Shown here one piece after another: positions 33,562 to 42,542 of a stretch of 64,000 nt of DNA; within the stretch, counting starts at the first letter, position 1, and the number at the start of each line of letters is the position of its first letter. The notes under the pieces were generated by a model that was not told where the DNA came from, made no database searches, and was given only the letters and a program-made list of their open reading frames with translations. Origin of the DNA: Thalassospira xiamenensis M-5 = DSM 17429 (GTDB lineage Bacteria > Pseudomonadota > Alphaproteobacteria > Rhodospirillales > Thalassospiraceae); the NCBI RefSeq assembly GCF_000300235.2, contig NZ_CP004388.1, positions 62,001 to 126,000 of the forward strand, in the 5' to 3' direction. Both the position numbers and the translations under genes were made by a program.

Positions 33562-34587
33562 ATGAAATTCGTTTCCAAAAGCACGCTGCTGGGCGCTGTT
33601 TCGCTTGCTGCTGCTTCTTTCGCCGTACCTGCCCAGGCTGCGGACATCACTTTGAATTTTGCCCATGTTGATCCGGCTGAATGGACGACCTCGAAGAAGG
33701 GTGCCGCAACACAGGTCTTTAAAAACATTGTCGAAGCTGAATCAGGTGGCCGCATCGAAGTTCAGCTTTTCCCGGCCGGTTCGCTTGGCGGGGAAACCGA
33801 CCTGCTGCAGAATACCCAGGATGGCACGCTTGCCATGTCGATGATTTCCGGTCCGTTCTCGAAAGTCTGCCCCGAAGCTTCTGTTCTCGACATCCCTTAT
33901 ATGTTCCCGAATGCGAATGTCGCATGGAAGGTTCTGGATGGCGATTTCGGAAAACAGCTTGCGGAGCATTGCCTTGAAAAAACGGGCTTGCGCACCTTGG
34001 CCTATGGCGAAACCGGTTTCCGCAACTTCACCAATTCCAAGCGCGCAATTGCCGAGCCGAAAGACATGGAAGGCCTTAAAATCCGTGTCATGACGGTTCC
34101 GCTGTTCGTCGAAATGGTCAAGGCACTTGGGGGTGATCCCACCCCGATCCCGTGGCCCGAAGTGCCGACGGCACTGACAACTGGTACGGTCGATGGTCAG
34201 GAAAACCCGATCAGCGTGATCTATGCCAACAAGTTCTACGAAATGCAGAAATACCTGACGCTTGACCGTCACGTATATGGAACCGACTTCATTCTGATCA
34301 ATGAAAGCGTTTATCAGGGCCTGACCGAAGGCGATCAGGCGCTTCTGCGGCGCGCGGCGGGGATTGCATCGAATGTTGGTCGTGCGGTCCAGCAGTTCAA
34401 CTCGGCCGAAGGTGTCGCGAAACTTGCTGCCGAAGGGATGGAAGTCACAACCCCGACAGCGGAACAACTGAAAGCGTTCCGTGATGTGGCCCAGCCAGCA
34501 GTTATCAATTGGCTGTCGGGCGAGATCGGTTCTGAATGGATCGAAAAACTGCAATCTGCTGTCGGTGAGGCTGAAGCCTCTATGTAA
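33562..34587 (+). CDS. TRAP transporter solute-binding protein, DctP family
   Basis: 341 residues from ATG 33562, with GGAGG at 33551-33555. The signal peptide ends near VPAQAAD (about residue 23). DctP-type landmarks are RIEVQLFPAGSLGGETDLLQ (the conserved substrate-contact region), FRNFTNSKRAI with the carboxylate-binding Arg, LKIRVM, and the segment TALTTGTVDGQENPIS. The operon context points to quinate, shikimate or dehydroshikimate as the ligand, all carrying the carboxylate this family binds. A strong hairpin after the stop separates it from the permease genes and would raise its relative expression. Confidence 0.93.
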   Translation: MKFVSKSTLLGAVSLAAASFAVPAQAADITLNFAHVDPAEWTTSKKGAATQVFKNIVEAESGGRIEVQLFPAGSLGGETDLLQNTQDGTLAMSMISGPFSKVCPEASVLDIPYMFPNANVAWKVLDGDFGKQLAEHCLEKTGLRTLAYGETGFRNFTNSKRAIAEPKDMEGLKIRVMTVPLFVEMVKALGGDPTPIPWPEVPTALTTGTVDGQENPISVIYANKFYEMQKYLTLDRHVYGTDFILINESVYQGLTEGDQALLRRAAGIASNVGRAVQQFNSAEGVAKLAAEGMEVTTPTAEQLKAFRDVAQPAVINWLSGEIGSEWIEKLQSAVGEAEASM

Positions 34588-34595
34588 CCGGCATT

Positions 34596-34642
34596 GGCAG
34601 GCCGGGTGCTCAGACCTCCTTTGAGCCCGGCCTGCCCTTTTT
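34596..34642 (+). terminator. Intra-operon terminator/attenuator after the binding-protein gene
   Basis: GGCAGGCCGGG (34596-34606) pairs perfectly with CCCGGCCTGCC (34626-34636), followed by CTTTTT. It lies between dctP and dctQ, a common place for partial termination that leaves more binding protein than permease. Confidence 0.8.
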
Positions 34643-34726
34643 GTTCAGTGATCATCGCATCCGCGACAGGCACCAACAATTGTCGCGGTCATGTTGTCGG
34701 CTTCCCGTGTTCATGCAGAGGAACTT

Positions 34727-35212
34727 ATGCAACGCGCAGAAAATGCTTTCAGGCATCTGCTTGCCGGGCTTTCGGGATTTAGCATCCTTGTCGTCTTTGG
34801 CGTCGTCTTTGCTGGCAGTGTCAGCCGCTACCTGTTTTCCGCGCCTCTGCAATGGAGCGAGGAAGTCGCGAAATATGCGATGATCTATGGCACCATGTTC
34901 GGAATGGCTTTTGCCTATCTGCAAGGTACACAGATTACGTTTAGCATATTCATTGATGCCGTTCCTGCCCCGATCCGCCGCAAGCTTGCGCTGGGTGTCG
35001 ATATCGCAACGCTGATACTGGGGGGCATTCTGGTCCATGCCGGTTTGATCTTTGCCGCCAAGCGCGGTGGGATTATGGCATCGGGCATCGGAATTCCGAT
35101 GTATTGGGCGCAAATCGCCATGACGGTTGGCGGGGTCTGCCTTGTCATTGCGGCACTGTTTCGTCTCATTGCTTTCTTCACCCGCAAATCTTCAGGGGGT
35201 GAGGAATCATGA
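34727..35212 (+). CDS. TRAP transporter small permease subunit DctQ
   Basis: 161 residues from ATG 34727, preceded by GAGGA at 34718-34722. It has four hydrophobic helices, with the family motif around SRYLFSAPLQWSEEVAKYAMI after helix 1. It pairs with the large subunit encoded next; the stop and the next ATG overlap (ATGA). An upstream in-frame start at 34691 would add 12 residues and lacks a ribosome site. Confidence 0.92.
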   Translation: MQRAENAFRHLLAGLSGFSILVVFGVVFAGSVSRYLFSAPLQWSEEVAKYAMIYGTMFGMAFAYLQGTQITFSIFIDAVPAPIRRKLALGVDIATLILGGILVHAGLIFAAKRGGIMASGIGIPMYWAQIAMTVGGVCLVIAALFRLIAFFTRKSSGGEES

Positions 35213-36477
35213 TCACGGGGCTTGGCCTTTTTGTTCTGCTTGCCATTGGCGCGCCGGTGGCCTTTGCGATTGCGCTGGCGATTGCGATCTACATTGGTGG
35301 TGCGACATTCAGCATCGATCTTCTGCCCCAACGCATTTTTGCGGGGCTTGACAGCTTCACCATCCTTGCCATTCCGCTTTTTGTTCTGGCCGGGGAATTA
35401 ATGAATGCCAGTGGAATCACGTCGCGGGTCATCAATCTTGCCAATGCGCTTGTTGGCCATGCCAAAGCCGGTCTGGCCCAGGTCAATATCTGGTCTTCGG
35501 TGATTTTCGCGGGTCTTTCGGGGTCGGCGGTGGCCGATACATCGGCAATCGGGCGTATCTTCATCCCGTCGATGGAAAAAGAAGGTTATCCGCGCGATTT
35601 TGCCGCGGCTCTGACGGCGGCATCATCCGTAATCGGTCCGATTATTCCGCCCAGTATTCCTGTAATTATCTATGCGCTGATTACCAGCAATGTGTCGGTT
35701 CCGGCCCTGTTTCTGGCCGGGATTATTCCGGGCATCCTGCTTGCGATTGCGTTGTCGGTTTATGTCCGCATCTTTGCGGCCAATTATGCCACACCGCGTG
35801 GCCGGATGAATATGCGCCAAAAGATGCGCGCCCTTTGGGATGGATTGATCCCGCTTTTCATGCCGGTCTTCGTGATCGGATCAATCCTGGCGGGGATCGT
35901 GACCCCGACCGAGGCCGCAAGCTTTGCCGTTTTTTATGCACTGGTTGTCGGACTGTTTGTGTTTCGCGAACTCAAACCATCGGACTTGCCGGGTATTTTT
36001 GCCAACTCAATGCGTGATTCTTCAAGCATCCTGATCATTATGGGGGCGGTTGCCGCGGCGAACTGGTTCATGACCTTTGCCGGGATTCCGCAGGCGGTCA
36101 GTTCGTTTGTGCTAGGCTATGTAGATAGCCCGACAATGTTCCTGATCCTGATCAACATCATGTTGCTTGGTGTCGGTCTGGTGCTTGAAGGCATTGCCGC
36201 AATGCTGGTTCTGGTGCCGATCCTTCATCCGATTGCGATCAGCCTTGGTATTGATCCGACCCATTTCGGCATTGTCGTGATCTTCAACCTGATGATCGGG
36301 CTGATCACACCACCAATGGGGCTTTGCCTGTTTGTTGCGGATGCCATCGCCAATGTTGGTATGGCCCGGATGATCAAATCGATCATGCCGTTGTTCCTGG
36401 TAGAATTGGCGGTTTTGATCCTGATCACTTTTGTGCCGCAACTTGTCACTTTCATGCCCAACCTGTTCGGATTTTAG
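35209..36477 (+). CDS. TRAP transporter large permease subunit DctM
   Basis: 422 residues with about 12 hydrophobic segments. Conserved DctM motifs are seen: SGSAVADTSAIGRIFIPSM, VIGPIIPPSIPVIIYAL, GIVTPTEAASFAVFYALVV, and the C-terminal NLMIGLITPPMGLCLFVA. It forms the ion-coupled translocation path of the secondary transporter, working with the DctP and DctQ products of the same operon. Confidence 0.94.
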   Translation: MITGLGLFVLLAIGAPVAFAIALAIAIYIGGATFSIDLLPQRIFAGLDSFTILAIPLFVLAGELMNASGITSRVINLANALVGHAKAGLAQVNIWSSVIFAGLSGSAVADTSAIGRIFIPSMEKEGYPRDFAAALTAASSVIGPIIPPSIPVIIYALITSNVSVPALFLAGIIPGILLAIALSVYVRIFAANYATPRGRMNMRQKMRALWDGLIPLFMPVFVIGSILAGIVTPTEAASFAVFYALVVGLFVFRELKPSDLPGIFANSMRDSSSILIIMGAVAAANWFMTFAGIPQAVSSFVLGYVDSPTMFLILINIMLLGVGLVLEGIAAMLVLVPILHPIAISLGIDPTHFGIVVIFNLMIGLITPPMGLCLFVADAIANVGMARMIKSIMPLFLVELAVLILITFVPQLVTFMPNLFGF

Positions 36478-36488
36478 GATTTCGCCCC

Positions 36489-37337
36489 ATGTTGAAACTC
36501 GGTCTTATCGGTAAAGGCATATCACGCAGCCAATCGGCCAGACTGCACGTCTTGCTTGGCCGGATGTGCGGAATTGATGTGACCTATGACTATCTCGACA
36601 GTGAAAAGATCGCCGATTTCGATCTGATCGGGCAACTTGCAGCCTGTGCCAAGGCCGGCTATGCCGGGGTGAATGTTACCCATCCCTACAAAACCGAGGC
36701 CCGCAAGCTGATCCAGCGTCGCAAACGTCTTCCCGAAGCTCTTGGTGCGGTGAACACGGTGGTGTTCCGCGAAGATGGCTGGCGGGGGGACAATACCGAC
36801 TATGTCGGGTTCATGCGCGGTTATCGCGGGCAGTTTGGCGATCAGGCACCGGGAACGGTTTTGCAGATGGGGGCGGGCGGCGTCGGCCTTGCCACGGCAT
36901 TCGGGTTGCACGGGCTTGGTGCGGAACGCATCCTTATCCATGATAAGGATGCCGATCGCGGCCATACGCTGGTTGCGACCCTGAAGGCGGGTGGGGCCAA
37001 CGTTGCCTTTGTTACCGAACCTGAACTTTCCGATGTGATCCGCAATGCTGATGGTTTGATCAATTGTACCCCGGTCGGCATGAACCAGTATCCGGGCAGT
37101 CCGATTGATGCTGCTTTGATGGGCGGACAGAAATGGGCGTTTGATGCGGTTTACACACCGGTTGAAACCGCGTTTCTTCATTCCGCGCGAAAGGCCGGGC
37201 TTTCGGTCATGACCGGCTTTGAGCTGTTCTTTTTTCAGGGTATTGAAGCGTTCGAGGTTTTCAGCGGGGCGCAGATCGACGGGGATGCCGCCCGGATCGA
37301 ATATTTCAATGCCTATCCCGAGGCATTGACGGGGTAA
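36489..37337 (+). CDS. Shikimate (quinate/shikimate) dehydrogenase
   Basis: 282 residues from ATG 36489. Substrate-binding Ser residues occur in GKGISRSQSARLH, the catalytic Lys in GVNVTHPYKTEA, and the Asn-Asp pair in WRGDNTDYVGF. The nucleotide-binding loop is MGAGGVGLATAFGL. Late motifs are NCTPVGM and FDAVYTPVETAFL. The enzyme oxidises shikimate to 3-dehydroshikimate (and possibly quinate to 3-dehydroquinate). In this operon it probably serves catabolism, distinct from a biosynthetic aroE expected elsewhere. It begins 11 bp after dctM. Confidence 0.9.
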   Translation: MLKLGLIGKGISRSQSARLHVLLGRMCGIDVTYDYLDSEKIADFDLIGQLAACAKAGYAGVNVTHPYKTEARKLIQRRKRLPEALGAVNTVVFREDGWRGDNTDYVGFMRGYRGQFGDQAPGTVLQMGAGGVGLATAFGLHGLGAERILIHDKDADRGHTLVATLKAGGANVAFVTEPELSDVIRNADGLINCTPVGMNQYPGSPIDAALMGGQKWAFDAVYTPVETAFLHSARKAGLSVMTGFELFFFQGIEAFEVFSGAQIDGDAARIEYFNAYPEALTG

Positions 37338-37348
37338 GGGGAAAGTCC

Positions 37349-38002
37349 ATGAGCAGCAGCACAGTTGCCGAGACCGTTTATAACGAAATCCGCGATGACA
37401 TCCTTTATGGCGAACTCCAGCCCGGTGTGAAGCTGAAGCTTGATGCGTTGCGGGATCGTTATAATGCCGGGGTCAACACGCTCCGCGAGGTGCTGAACCG
37501 TCTTGTCGCGTCGGGATTTGTTTTTGTCGAAGGCCAGAAAGGCTTTCGGGTTGTCGAAACATCGCCCTCGAATTTCAAGGAACTGACCGCGATGCGGTTG
37601 CTGCTTGAAACCAACGGGCTTGCGAAATCAATTGATGCCGGTGATGTCGAATGGGAAGGCCGTGTTGCTGCCGCCCATCACAAACTTTCCGCCATCGAAA
37701 AACGCATGCTGACCGAAGACAGCCGAGAGCTGACAGTACGCTGGAGCCAGTATGACCGCGAATTTCATCAGGCCCTGATCTCTGCCTGTGGGTCGGATCT
37801 GCATATGCGGATGCATCGTGAAATCTTTGACCAGTTCCGCCGTTACGTGGTGATCGAACTGAAAACGCACGGCTTCCGGGCTGAGGAGATAATTGATGAA
37901 CATCGAGGCATCTGTGATCTGGCACTGGCACGCGACAAAACTGCCGCACTGGCAAAACTGACCGATCACATTGAAACATATCGGCGCCGTTCGCAGGACT
38001 GA
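37349..38002 (+). CDS. GntR-family regulator, FCD (FadR) subfamily
   Basis: 217 residues. The N-terminal winged helix (about 8-72) has VYNEIRDDILYGELQPGVKL, the classical GntR opening, and NTLREVLNRLVASGFV. The C-terminal FCD domain is all-helical and contains YDREFHQALISACGS and DEHRGICDLALARD, where a metal and a carboxylate effector usually bind. It is embedded 11 bp after the dehydrogenase gene and is the likely local repressor, responding to a pathway intermediate. The palindrome at 33439 is a candidate operator. Confidence 0.92.
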   Translation: MSSSTVAETVYNEIRDDILYGELQPGVKLKLDALRDRYNAGVNTLREVLNRLVASGFVFVEGQKGFRVVETSPSNFKELTAMRLLLETNGLAKSIDAGDVEWEGRVAAAHHKLSAIEKRMLTEDSRELTVRWSQYDREFHQALISACGSDLHMRMHREIFDQFRRYVVIELKTHGFRAEEIIDEHRGICDLALARDKTAALAKLTDHIETYRRRSQD

Positions 38003-38088
38003 TCAAACCGATCCTGCCGGGCAACGTGCCCGGAAGTCCTTCCGCGCGACGGTGCCTATGCGCCACACGACCATCCCGGAGGGATAAA

Positions 38089-39972
38089 ATGCTGACTTCC
38101 ATCGCGACCGTATCGCTATCGGGCGATCTTCAGGAAAAACTTGATGCCATTGCCGCTGCTGGTTTTGACGGTGTCGAGATTTTTGAAAATGATCTTCTGA
38201 CCTTTGATGGCTCCCCCGAAGATGTTGGCAAGACCATCCGTGACCTTGGTCTGAAACTGGTAACCTTCCAGCCGTTCCGTGATTTTGAAGGCATGCCCGA
38301 ACCCCAGCGCACCCGCGCGTTTGAACGTGCCGAACGCAAGTTCGATCTGATGGAAGAACTGGGTACCGATCTTTTGATGGTCTGTTCGAACGTCTCGCCG
38401 CATTCGCTGGGCGGGCTTGATCGTGCGGCAAAAGATCTGGCCGAACTTGGCGATCGTGCGGCAAAACGTGGGCTTCGCATTGCGTTCGAAGCCCTGTCCT
38501 GGGGCAAACATATCAGCGACTATCGCGATAGCTGGGAAGTGGTGCGGCGCGCCAATCACCCCAATGTCGGTCTGGTGCTTGATACCTTCCACATTATGGC
38601 GCGCAAGGTGCCACTTGATGCGATTGCATCGATCCCCGGCGACAGGATCTTTCTTGTGCAGGTCGCCGATGCGCCGATCCTTGAAATGGACCCGCTTTCA
38701 TGGAGCCGCCATTTCAGGTGCTTTCCGGGGCAGGGGGACTTTCCCCTTGATGAATTCATGAGCAATCTGGCCCGGACCGGTTATGACGGGCCACTGTCAC
38801 TTGAAATCTTCAATGATCAATTCCGCTCAAGCTCGACCAAAAACGTTGCCAAGGATGGTTTGCGTTCGCTGATTTATCTGGGCGATGGCATAGAGGGTGT
38901 GAAAGTCGGGGAAAAGGCGGTTGCCCTGCCGCCAAAGGCGCATGCCCGCAATGTCGAGTTTGTTGAATTCGCGGTCGAAGAAGAAAACGCCGAAAAGCTT
39001 GCCGCCCTGTTTGCCGGGCTGGGTTTTGAAAAACGCGGCAGCCATAAATCCAAGGCCGTCACATGGTGGAAGCAGGGCAATATCAATCTTGTCATCAATT
39101 GCGACAAGGATGGTTTCGCGCATTCCTATAACATCGTGCATGGCCCGTCGGTTTGCGCGGTGGGGCTTAAGGTCGATGATGCAAACGCATCGCTTAAACG
39201 CGCGCAATCCCTTTTGGCATCACCCTTTGTCCAGTCCGTTGGCCCGGGCGAAATCGAAATGCCCGCCATCCGCGGTGTGGGCGGCAGTCTGGTCTATTTC
39301 CTTGATGATCAAAGCGAACTGGCGCGCATCTGGGATGTCGAATTCGAAGCATCGACAACTGCCGACAAACCGGCAAATGACGCCAACCTGAAATCGGTCG
39401 ATCACGTTTCCTATTCGATGCAGTACGAGGAAATGCTGACCTGGGTGCTGTATTTCACCTCGATCTTCGATCTTGGCAAAATGCCAACGGTCGATGTGCC
39501 CGATCCCGGCGGGCTTGTGCAAAGTCAGGTGGTTCAGGGTGAGGATGGCGGGGTGCGGCTGATCCTGAACGGATCGCAAAGCCCCCATACCCAGCATTCA
39601 CAATTCCTAAGCGAATTCTTTGGAAGCGGCGTGCAACATGTCGCACTTTCAAGTGGCGATATTTTTGCGAGTGTCGATTTTTGCCGGAAAAATGGTGTTG
39701 AAGTTCTGCCAATACCGGAAAATTACTATGATGACATCGAGGCGCGCTTTGGGCTTGATCCCGATCTTCTGGATCGACTGAAAGCTGCCAACATCCTTTA
39801 TGATCGTGATGATGACGGCGAGTATTTTCAGGTCTATACCAAGACCTTCGCCAACCGGTTCTTCTTTGAACTGGTCGAACGTCGCGATTATCGCGGGTTT
39901 GGTGCGGCCAATGCACCCATCCGGCTGGCATCGCAAACCCGTATGAACCGGCGCAGTCAGACGTCGAAATAA
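38089..39972 (+). CDS. 3-dehydroshikimate dehydratase fused to HPPD-like domain (QuiC/QsuB type)
   Basis: 627 residues from ATG 38089, preceded by GGAGGG at 38078-38083. The N-terminal half is a sugar-isomerase-like barrel with metal ligands in DGVEIFEND, AFEALSWGKH, LDTFHIMA and LSLEIFND; it dehydrates 3-dehydroshikimate to protocatechuate. The C-terminal half (from about 285) is a duplicated vicinal-oxygen-chelate module resembling 4-hydroxyphenylpyruvate dioxygenase, with His in DHVSYSM, His in VQHVALSSGD and Glu in FFELVERRDY, so the three-residue iron site looks intact. This two-domain architecture is known in QsuB/QuiC1-type dehydratases, where the second domain's role is unclear. Confidence 0.9.
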   Translation: MLTSIATVSLSGDLQEKLDAIAAAGFDGVEIFENDLLTFDGSPEDVGKTIRDLGLKLVTFQPFRDFEGMPEPQRTRAFERAERKFDLMEELGTDLLMVCSNVSPHSLGGLDRAAKDLAELGDRAAKRGLRIAFEALSWGKHISDYRDSWEVVRRANHPNVGLVLDTFHIMARKVPLDAIASIPGDRIFLVQVADAPILEMDPLSWSRHFRCFPGQGDFPLDEFMSNLARTGYDGPLSLEIFNDQFRSSSTKNVAKDGLRSLIYLGDGIEGVKVGEKAVALPPKAHARNVEFVEFAVEEENAEKLAALFAGLGFEKRGSHKSKAVTWWKQGNINLVINCDKDGFAHSYNIVHGPSVCAVGLKVDDANASLKRAQSLLASPFVQSVGPGEIEMPAIRGVGGSLVYFLDDQSELARIWDVEFEASTTADKPANDANLKSVDHVSYSMQYEEMLTWVLYFTSIFDLGKMPTVDVPDPGGLVQSQVVQGEDGGVRLILNGSQSPHTQHSQFLSEFFGSGVQHVALSSGDIFASVDFCRKNGVEVLPIPENYYDDIEARFGLDPDLLDRLKAANILYDRDDDGEYFQVYTKTFANRFFFELVERRDYRGFGAANAPIRLASQTRMNRRSQTSK

Positions 39973-40000
39973 GCAAACCATTTCAGGGGATCAGGAAACC

Positions 40001-40450
40001 ATGAGCGTTTCGGAAATTCTTGTCATTAACGGCCCGAACCTTAACCTTCTGGGGCAGCGGCAACCGGAAATCTACGGCTATGACACTTTGGCAAGTATCG
40101 CGGATAAATGCGCGTCCCTTGCCGAAACGCTGGGGGTTTCCGTCCGGTTTGAACAGTCAAACCACGAAGGCAGCATTGTCGATTTCATCCATGATGCACG
40201 GCAAAAATCGGCGGCGATCATCATCAATGCCGGGGCCTATACCCATACATCAGCCGCCATTCATGACGCGCTGAAAACATTCGATGGCTATATCATCGAA
40301 CTGCATATCTCCAACCCGCATGCCCGCGAAGAATTCCGCCACCACAGCTGGATCAGCCCGGTTGCCAATGCCGTGATGGCCGGTGCCGGTGCCTATGGCT
40401 ATGAACTGGCAACGCGTCTTGCCGCGGAAAAGATTGCGCAGACCAAATAG
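40001..40450 (+). CDS. aroQ: Type II 3-dehydroquinate dehydratase
   Basis: 149 residues, small flavodoxin-like fold. Landmarks are NGPNLNLLGQRQPEIYG (catalytic Tyr and Arg-loop region), NAGAYTHTSAAIHDAL with the catalytic His, and ELHISNPHAREEFRHHSWIS. It dehydrates 3-dehydroquinate to 3-dehydroshikimate. In this operon it links quinate oxidation to the dehydratase encoded immediately upstream. It starts 28 bp after that gene and is the last gene of the operon. Confidence 0.95.
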   Translation: MSVSEILVINGPNLNLLGQRQPEIYGYDTLASIADKCASLAETLGVSVRFEQSNHEGSIVDFIHDARQKSAAIIINAGAYTHTSAAIHDALKTFDGYIIELHISNPHAREEFRHHSWISPVANAVMAGAGAYGYELATRLAAEKIAQTK

Positions 40451-40480
40451 GGTGATGGTGCCCGGGTCCGAAACAACAAA

Positions 40481-40499
40481 GGCAGCATTGAATGCTGCC
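40481..40499. repeat. Left copy of 19-nt palindrome
   Basis: GGCAGCATTGAATGCTGCC is a perfect palindrome with 9-bp arms, 30 bp after the aroQ stop. It lacks a T-run. A copy with one difference lies at 41453-41471. Confidence 0.8.
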
Positions 40500-40545
40500 T
40501 CGGACTGCTGAACAGCTCACAGATAACATTCCTTCAAGACACAAT

Positions 40546-40646
40546 TCCCGCAAAGCCTGCCCCCGTGAAAGCGGGGGCGCCAATCCCGTCTCCTGCAACA
40601 GGGTATGGATTCCGGGTCTTCGCTCTGCTCCGCCCGGAATGACGAT
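40546..40646. repeat. Probable dispersed intergenic repeat with two hairpins
   Basis: GCCCCCG-TGAAAG-CGGGGGC (40559-40578) is followed by ATTCCGGG (40609-40616) pairing with CCCGGAAT (40633-40640) and ending in GACG. This pattern looks like the short imperfect-palindrome repeats scattered between genes in many alphaproteobacteria. Only one copy is in the window, so the repeat status rests on recognition of the pattern. Confidence 0.45.
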
Positions 40647-41275
40647 TGTGATCAACCGCCAAGCCAATCCCGCCAGCCAACCAACCCCTCTGCCCCCGGC
40701 ATCGCCAAACGCCACCGACCGGACGGCCCACGCCCCGGACGGCCCCCGCTGCCCCGAACGACGCTCGCTCTCGGTTGCCCCAAAACGCACCTCACCCCAA
40801 GGGCCACAGCGTTGCCGAATGGCAGGCACACAAATCCCGCCATCGATGACCGGCCTTTCGGCATGTCCGACGCACCATCGGCCCGCTGACAACCGATCCT
40901 GCCAGCCGCTCCCCGCCAGCCACCCCGGCCCCCCGGCCAATCGATCCAATGCAGACGCAATCCGGGCGCAATTTGGGCCCGCTGATTCTCGGCATTGTCA
41001 CGCTTCATCGACCGGACTGGACCAAACCAGACCAGCCTCGCCCCGGCTATCCCAGCCCCGAACAAACGCCCTTGCCCCAAGGACACATTTCTCCCGTCAT
41101 GATAAACACCCGTTTTTCGCAAATTTCGCGTGGCCTTACGGCAAGAACACACCACCGCCGTAATGGCTTTTCCATGCGCCATTGACGTCCCTTTGGCGAC
41201 GCCGCCCCCGCCGTTTCATCCCGTCAGATCGCTGCCCTGTCATCGTCTCATTCCTGTTTTGCCGCCCGAAACGCA

Positions 41276-41312
41276 AAAACCCGCAAAAGCGGATCACGCT
41301 TTGCGGGTTTTG
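41276..41312. terminator. Bidirectional terminator-like hairpin
   Basis: AAAACCCGCAAA plus GCG pairs with CGC plus TTTGCGGGTTTT around GATCA, with one bulged A. T-runs are possible on both strands. It may end the leftward recR transcript, about 190 bp past the recR stop. Confidence 0.65.
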
Positions 41313-41452
41313 TCTCCGGACCCATTTGTCCTGTTGACTTTATCTTTATGACATAACGAAAAGAACAAATCAAGAACTTTTTTCAAAAAAAACGGAAAAA
41401 GTTCTCGGCCGATGCTCTGCGTGACCAAAAAGATATATTTATCAATATCCTA

Positions 41453-41471
41453 GGCAGAATTGAATGCTGCC
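41453..41471. repeat. Right copy of 19-nt palindrome
   Basis: GGCAGAATTGAATGCTGCC matches the left copy at 18 of 19 positions. It sits 27 bp downstream of the recR stop. Confidence 0.8.
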
Positions 41472-41497
41472 CTTCTGTTTTCAGGAACGGTTCGCGA

Positions 41498-42091
41498 TCA
41501 AACTGCGCTGCGTGATCGAAGGGCTGCGGCCAGCGTGCCGTCATCAAGGTAATCAAGTTCGCCGCCAACCGGGACCCCGTGCGCCAGGCGTGTAACCTTG
41601 ACCCCGGTTTCGATCAGGCGTTCGGTGATGTAATGTGCCGTGGTCTGGCCATCAACGGTCGCGTTGGTCGCAAGGATAACTTCCGTCACAGCCTCGTCAC
41701 GTGCCCGTTCGATCAACTGGTCGATACGCAGATCATCCGGCCCAACCCCGTCAAGCGGCGACAATGTCCCGCCCAGAACATGATATTGCCCCTTGAACGC
41801 CCCGGCACGTTCCAGCGCCCAAAGATCCTGCACCTCCTCGACCACGCAAATTGCATCGCGGGTGCGATTGCGGTCGGCACAGATGTGGCACGGATCGACC
41901 ACATCAATATTGCCGCAAATGCCGCAATTGGTCATGGCATTGGCGGTTTCTTCCAGCGCGTGGGACAACGGGATCATCAGGGTTTCGGGCTTTTTCAGCA
42001 TCTGCAAAACCGCACGCCGTGCCGACCGCGGACCAAGCCCCGGCAGCCGTGACAGAAGCTTGATCAGATTTTCGATTTCCCGTCCGTTCAT
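41498..42091 (-). CDS. recR: Recombination mediator RecR
   Basis: 197 residues from ATG 42091; the frame stays open further upstream without support. RecR features are the helix-hairpin-helix [16 protein letters not shown], the four-Cys zinc finger in [17 protein letters not shown], and the Toprim segment beginning [17 protein letters not shown], with [20 protein letters not shown]. It acts with RecF and RecO to load RecA at gapped DNA. It is the last gene of the conserved dnaX-ybaB-recR cluster, 127 bp after ybaB. Confidence 0.96.
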   Translation of the reverse strand: MNGREIENLIKLLSRLPGLGPRSARRAVLQMLKKPETLMIPLSHALEETANAMTNCGICGNIDVVDPCHICADRNRTRDAICVVEEVQDLWALERAGAFKGQYHVLGGTLSPLDGVGPDDLRIDQLIERARDEAVTEVILATNATVDGQTTAHYITERLIETGVKVTRLAHGVPVGGELDYLDDGTLAAALRSRSAV

Positions 42092-42218
42092 GATGGTCCC
42101 GTCTTGCGGTTGATCTTGTGATGACTGTTTCTGATAGCTTGTATCAAAAACAAAGGGCGGCGCAATGCCACCCTTTGATTTATGCGGCATGACCGCAATT
42201 TGATATCGGTTTTGCCGA

Positions 42219-42542
42219 TCAGAATGGAAGTTTGAAACCTTCCGGCAGGTTGAGTCCACCGGTGACGTCCTTCATCTTGTCCTGAACAGCGGCTTCGACC
42301 TTGACCTTGGCGTCGTTATAGGCCGCAACGATCAGGTCTTCGAGGACTTCGGTATCCTCGGGATCGACAATGCTTTTGTCGAGTTTCAGGCCGCGCATCT
42401 CGCCCTTGCCGTTCAACATGACCTTGACCATGCCAGCCCCGGACTGGCCTTCGATTTCAAGTGCAACAAGTCCTTCCTGCATTTCCTGCATTTTGGACTG
42501 CATCTGCTGGGCCTGTTTCAGCATCCCTGCAAGGTTCTTCAT
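42219..42542 (-). CDS. YbaB/EbfC-family nucleoid-associated protein
   Basis: 107 residues. The N-terminal helix is Met/Gln-rich ([18 protein letters not shown]), followed by the family segment [24 protein letters not shown] and the helix [13 protein letters not shown]. It binds DNA as a dimer. Its start overlaps the dnaX stop by 4 bp (ATGA), the usual coupling. Confidence 0.95.
   Translation of the reverse strand: MKNLAGMLKQAQQMQSKMQEMQEGLVALEIEGQSGAGMVKVMLNGKGEMRGLKLDKSIVDPEDTEVLEDLIVAAYNDAKVKVEAAVQDKMKDVTGGLNLPEGFKLPF

Larger units (their letters stand above)
40451..41497. other. 1-kb gene-free region, C-rich on the plus strand
   Basis: No convincing coding sequence. The long open frames on both strands (for example 40492-41163 plus) are proline/arginine- or glycine-rich by-products of base composition, and they lack ribosome sites. 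From about 40660 to 41080 the plus strand is strongly C-biased; 40681-40740 holds 33 C and 13 G by my count. From about 41340 to 41450 it becomes A/T-rich. Near-identical palindromes bound the region (40481-40499 and 41453-41471), with an intergenic repeat at 40546-40646 and a terminator-like hairpin at 41276. Confidence 0.6.

Noticed and set aside
40492..41163. Long plus-strand open frame (223 codons) and antisense frames in the C-rich region
   Set aside because: Composition is Pro/Arg/Ser- or Gly/Arg-rich, as expected from biased DNA. There is no ribosome site and no domain, and the start lies inside an intergenic repeat.
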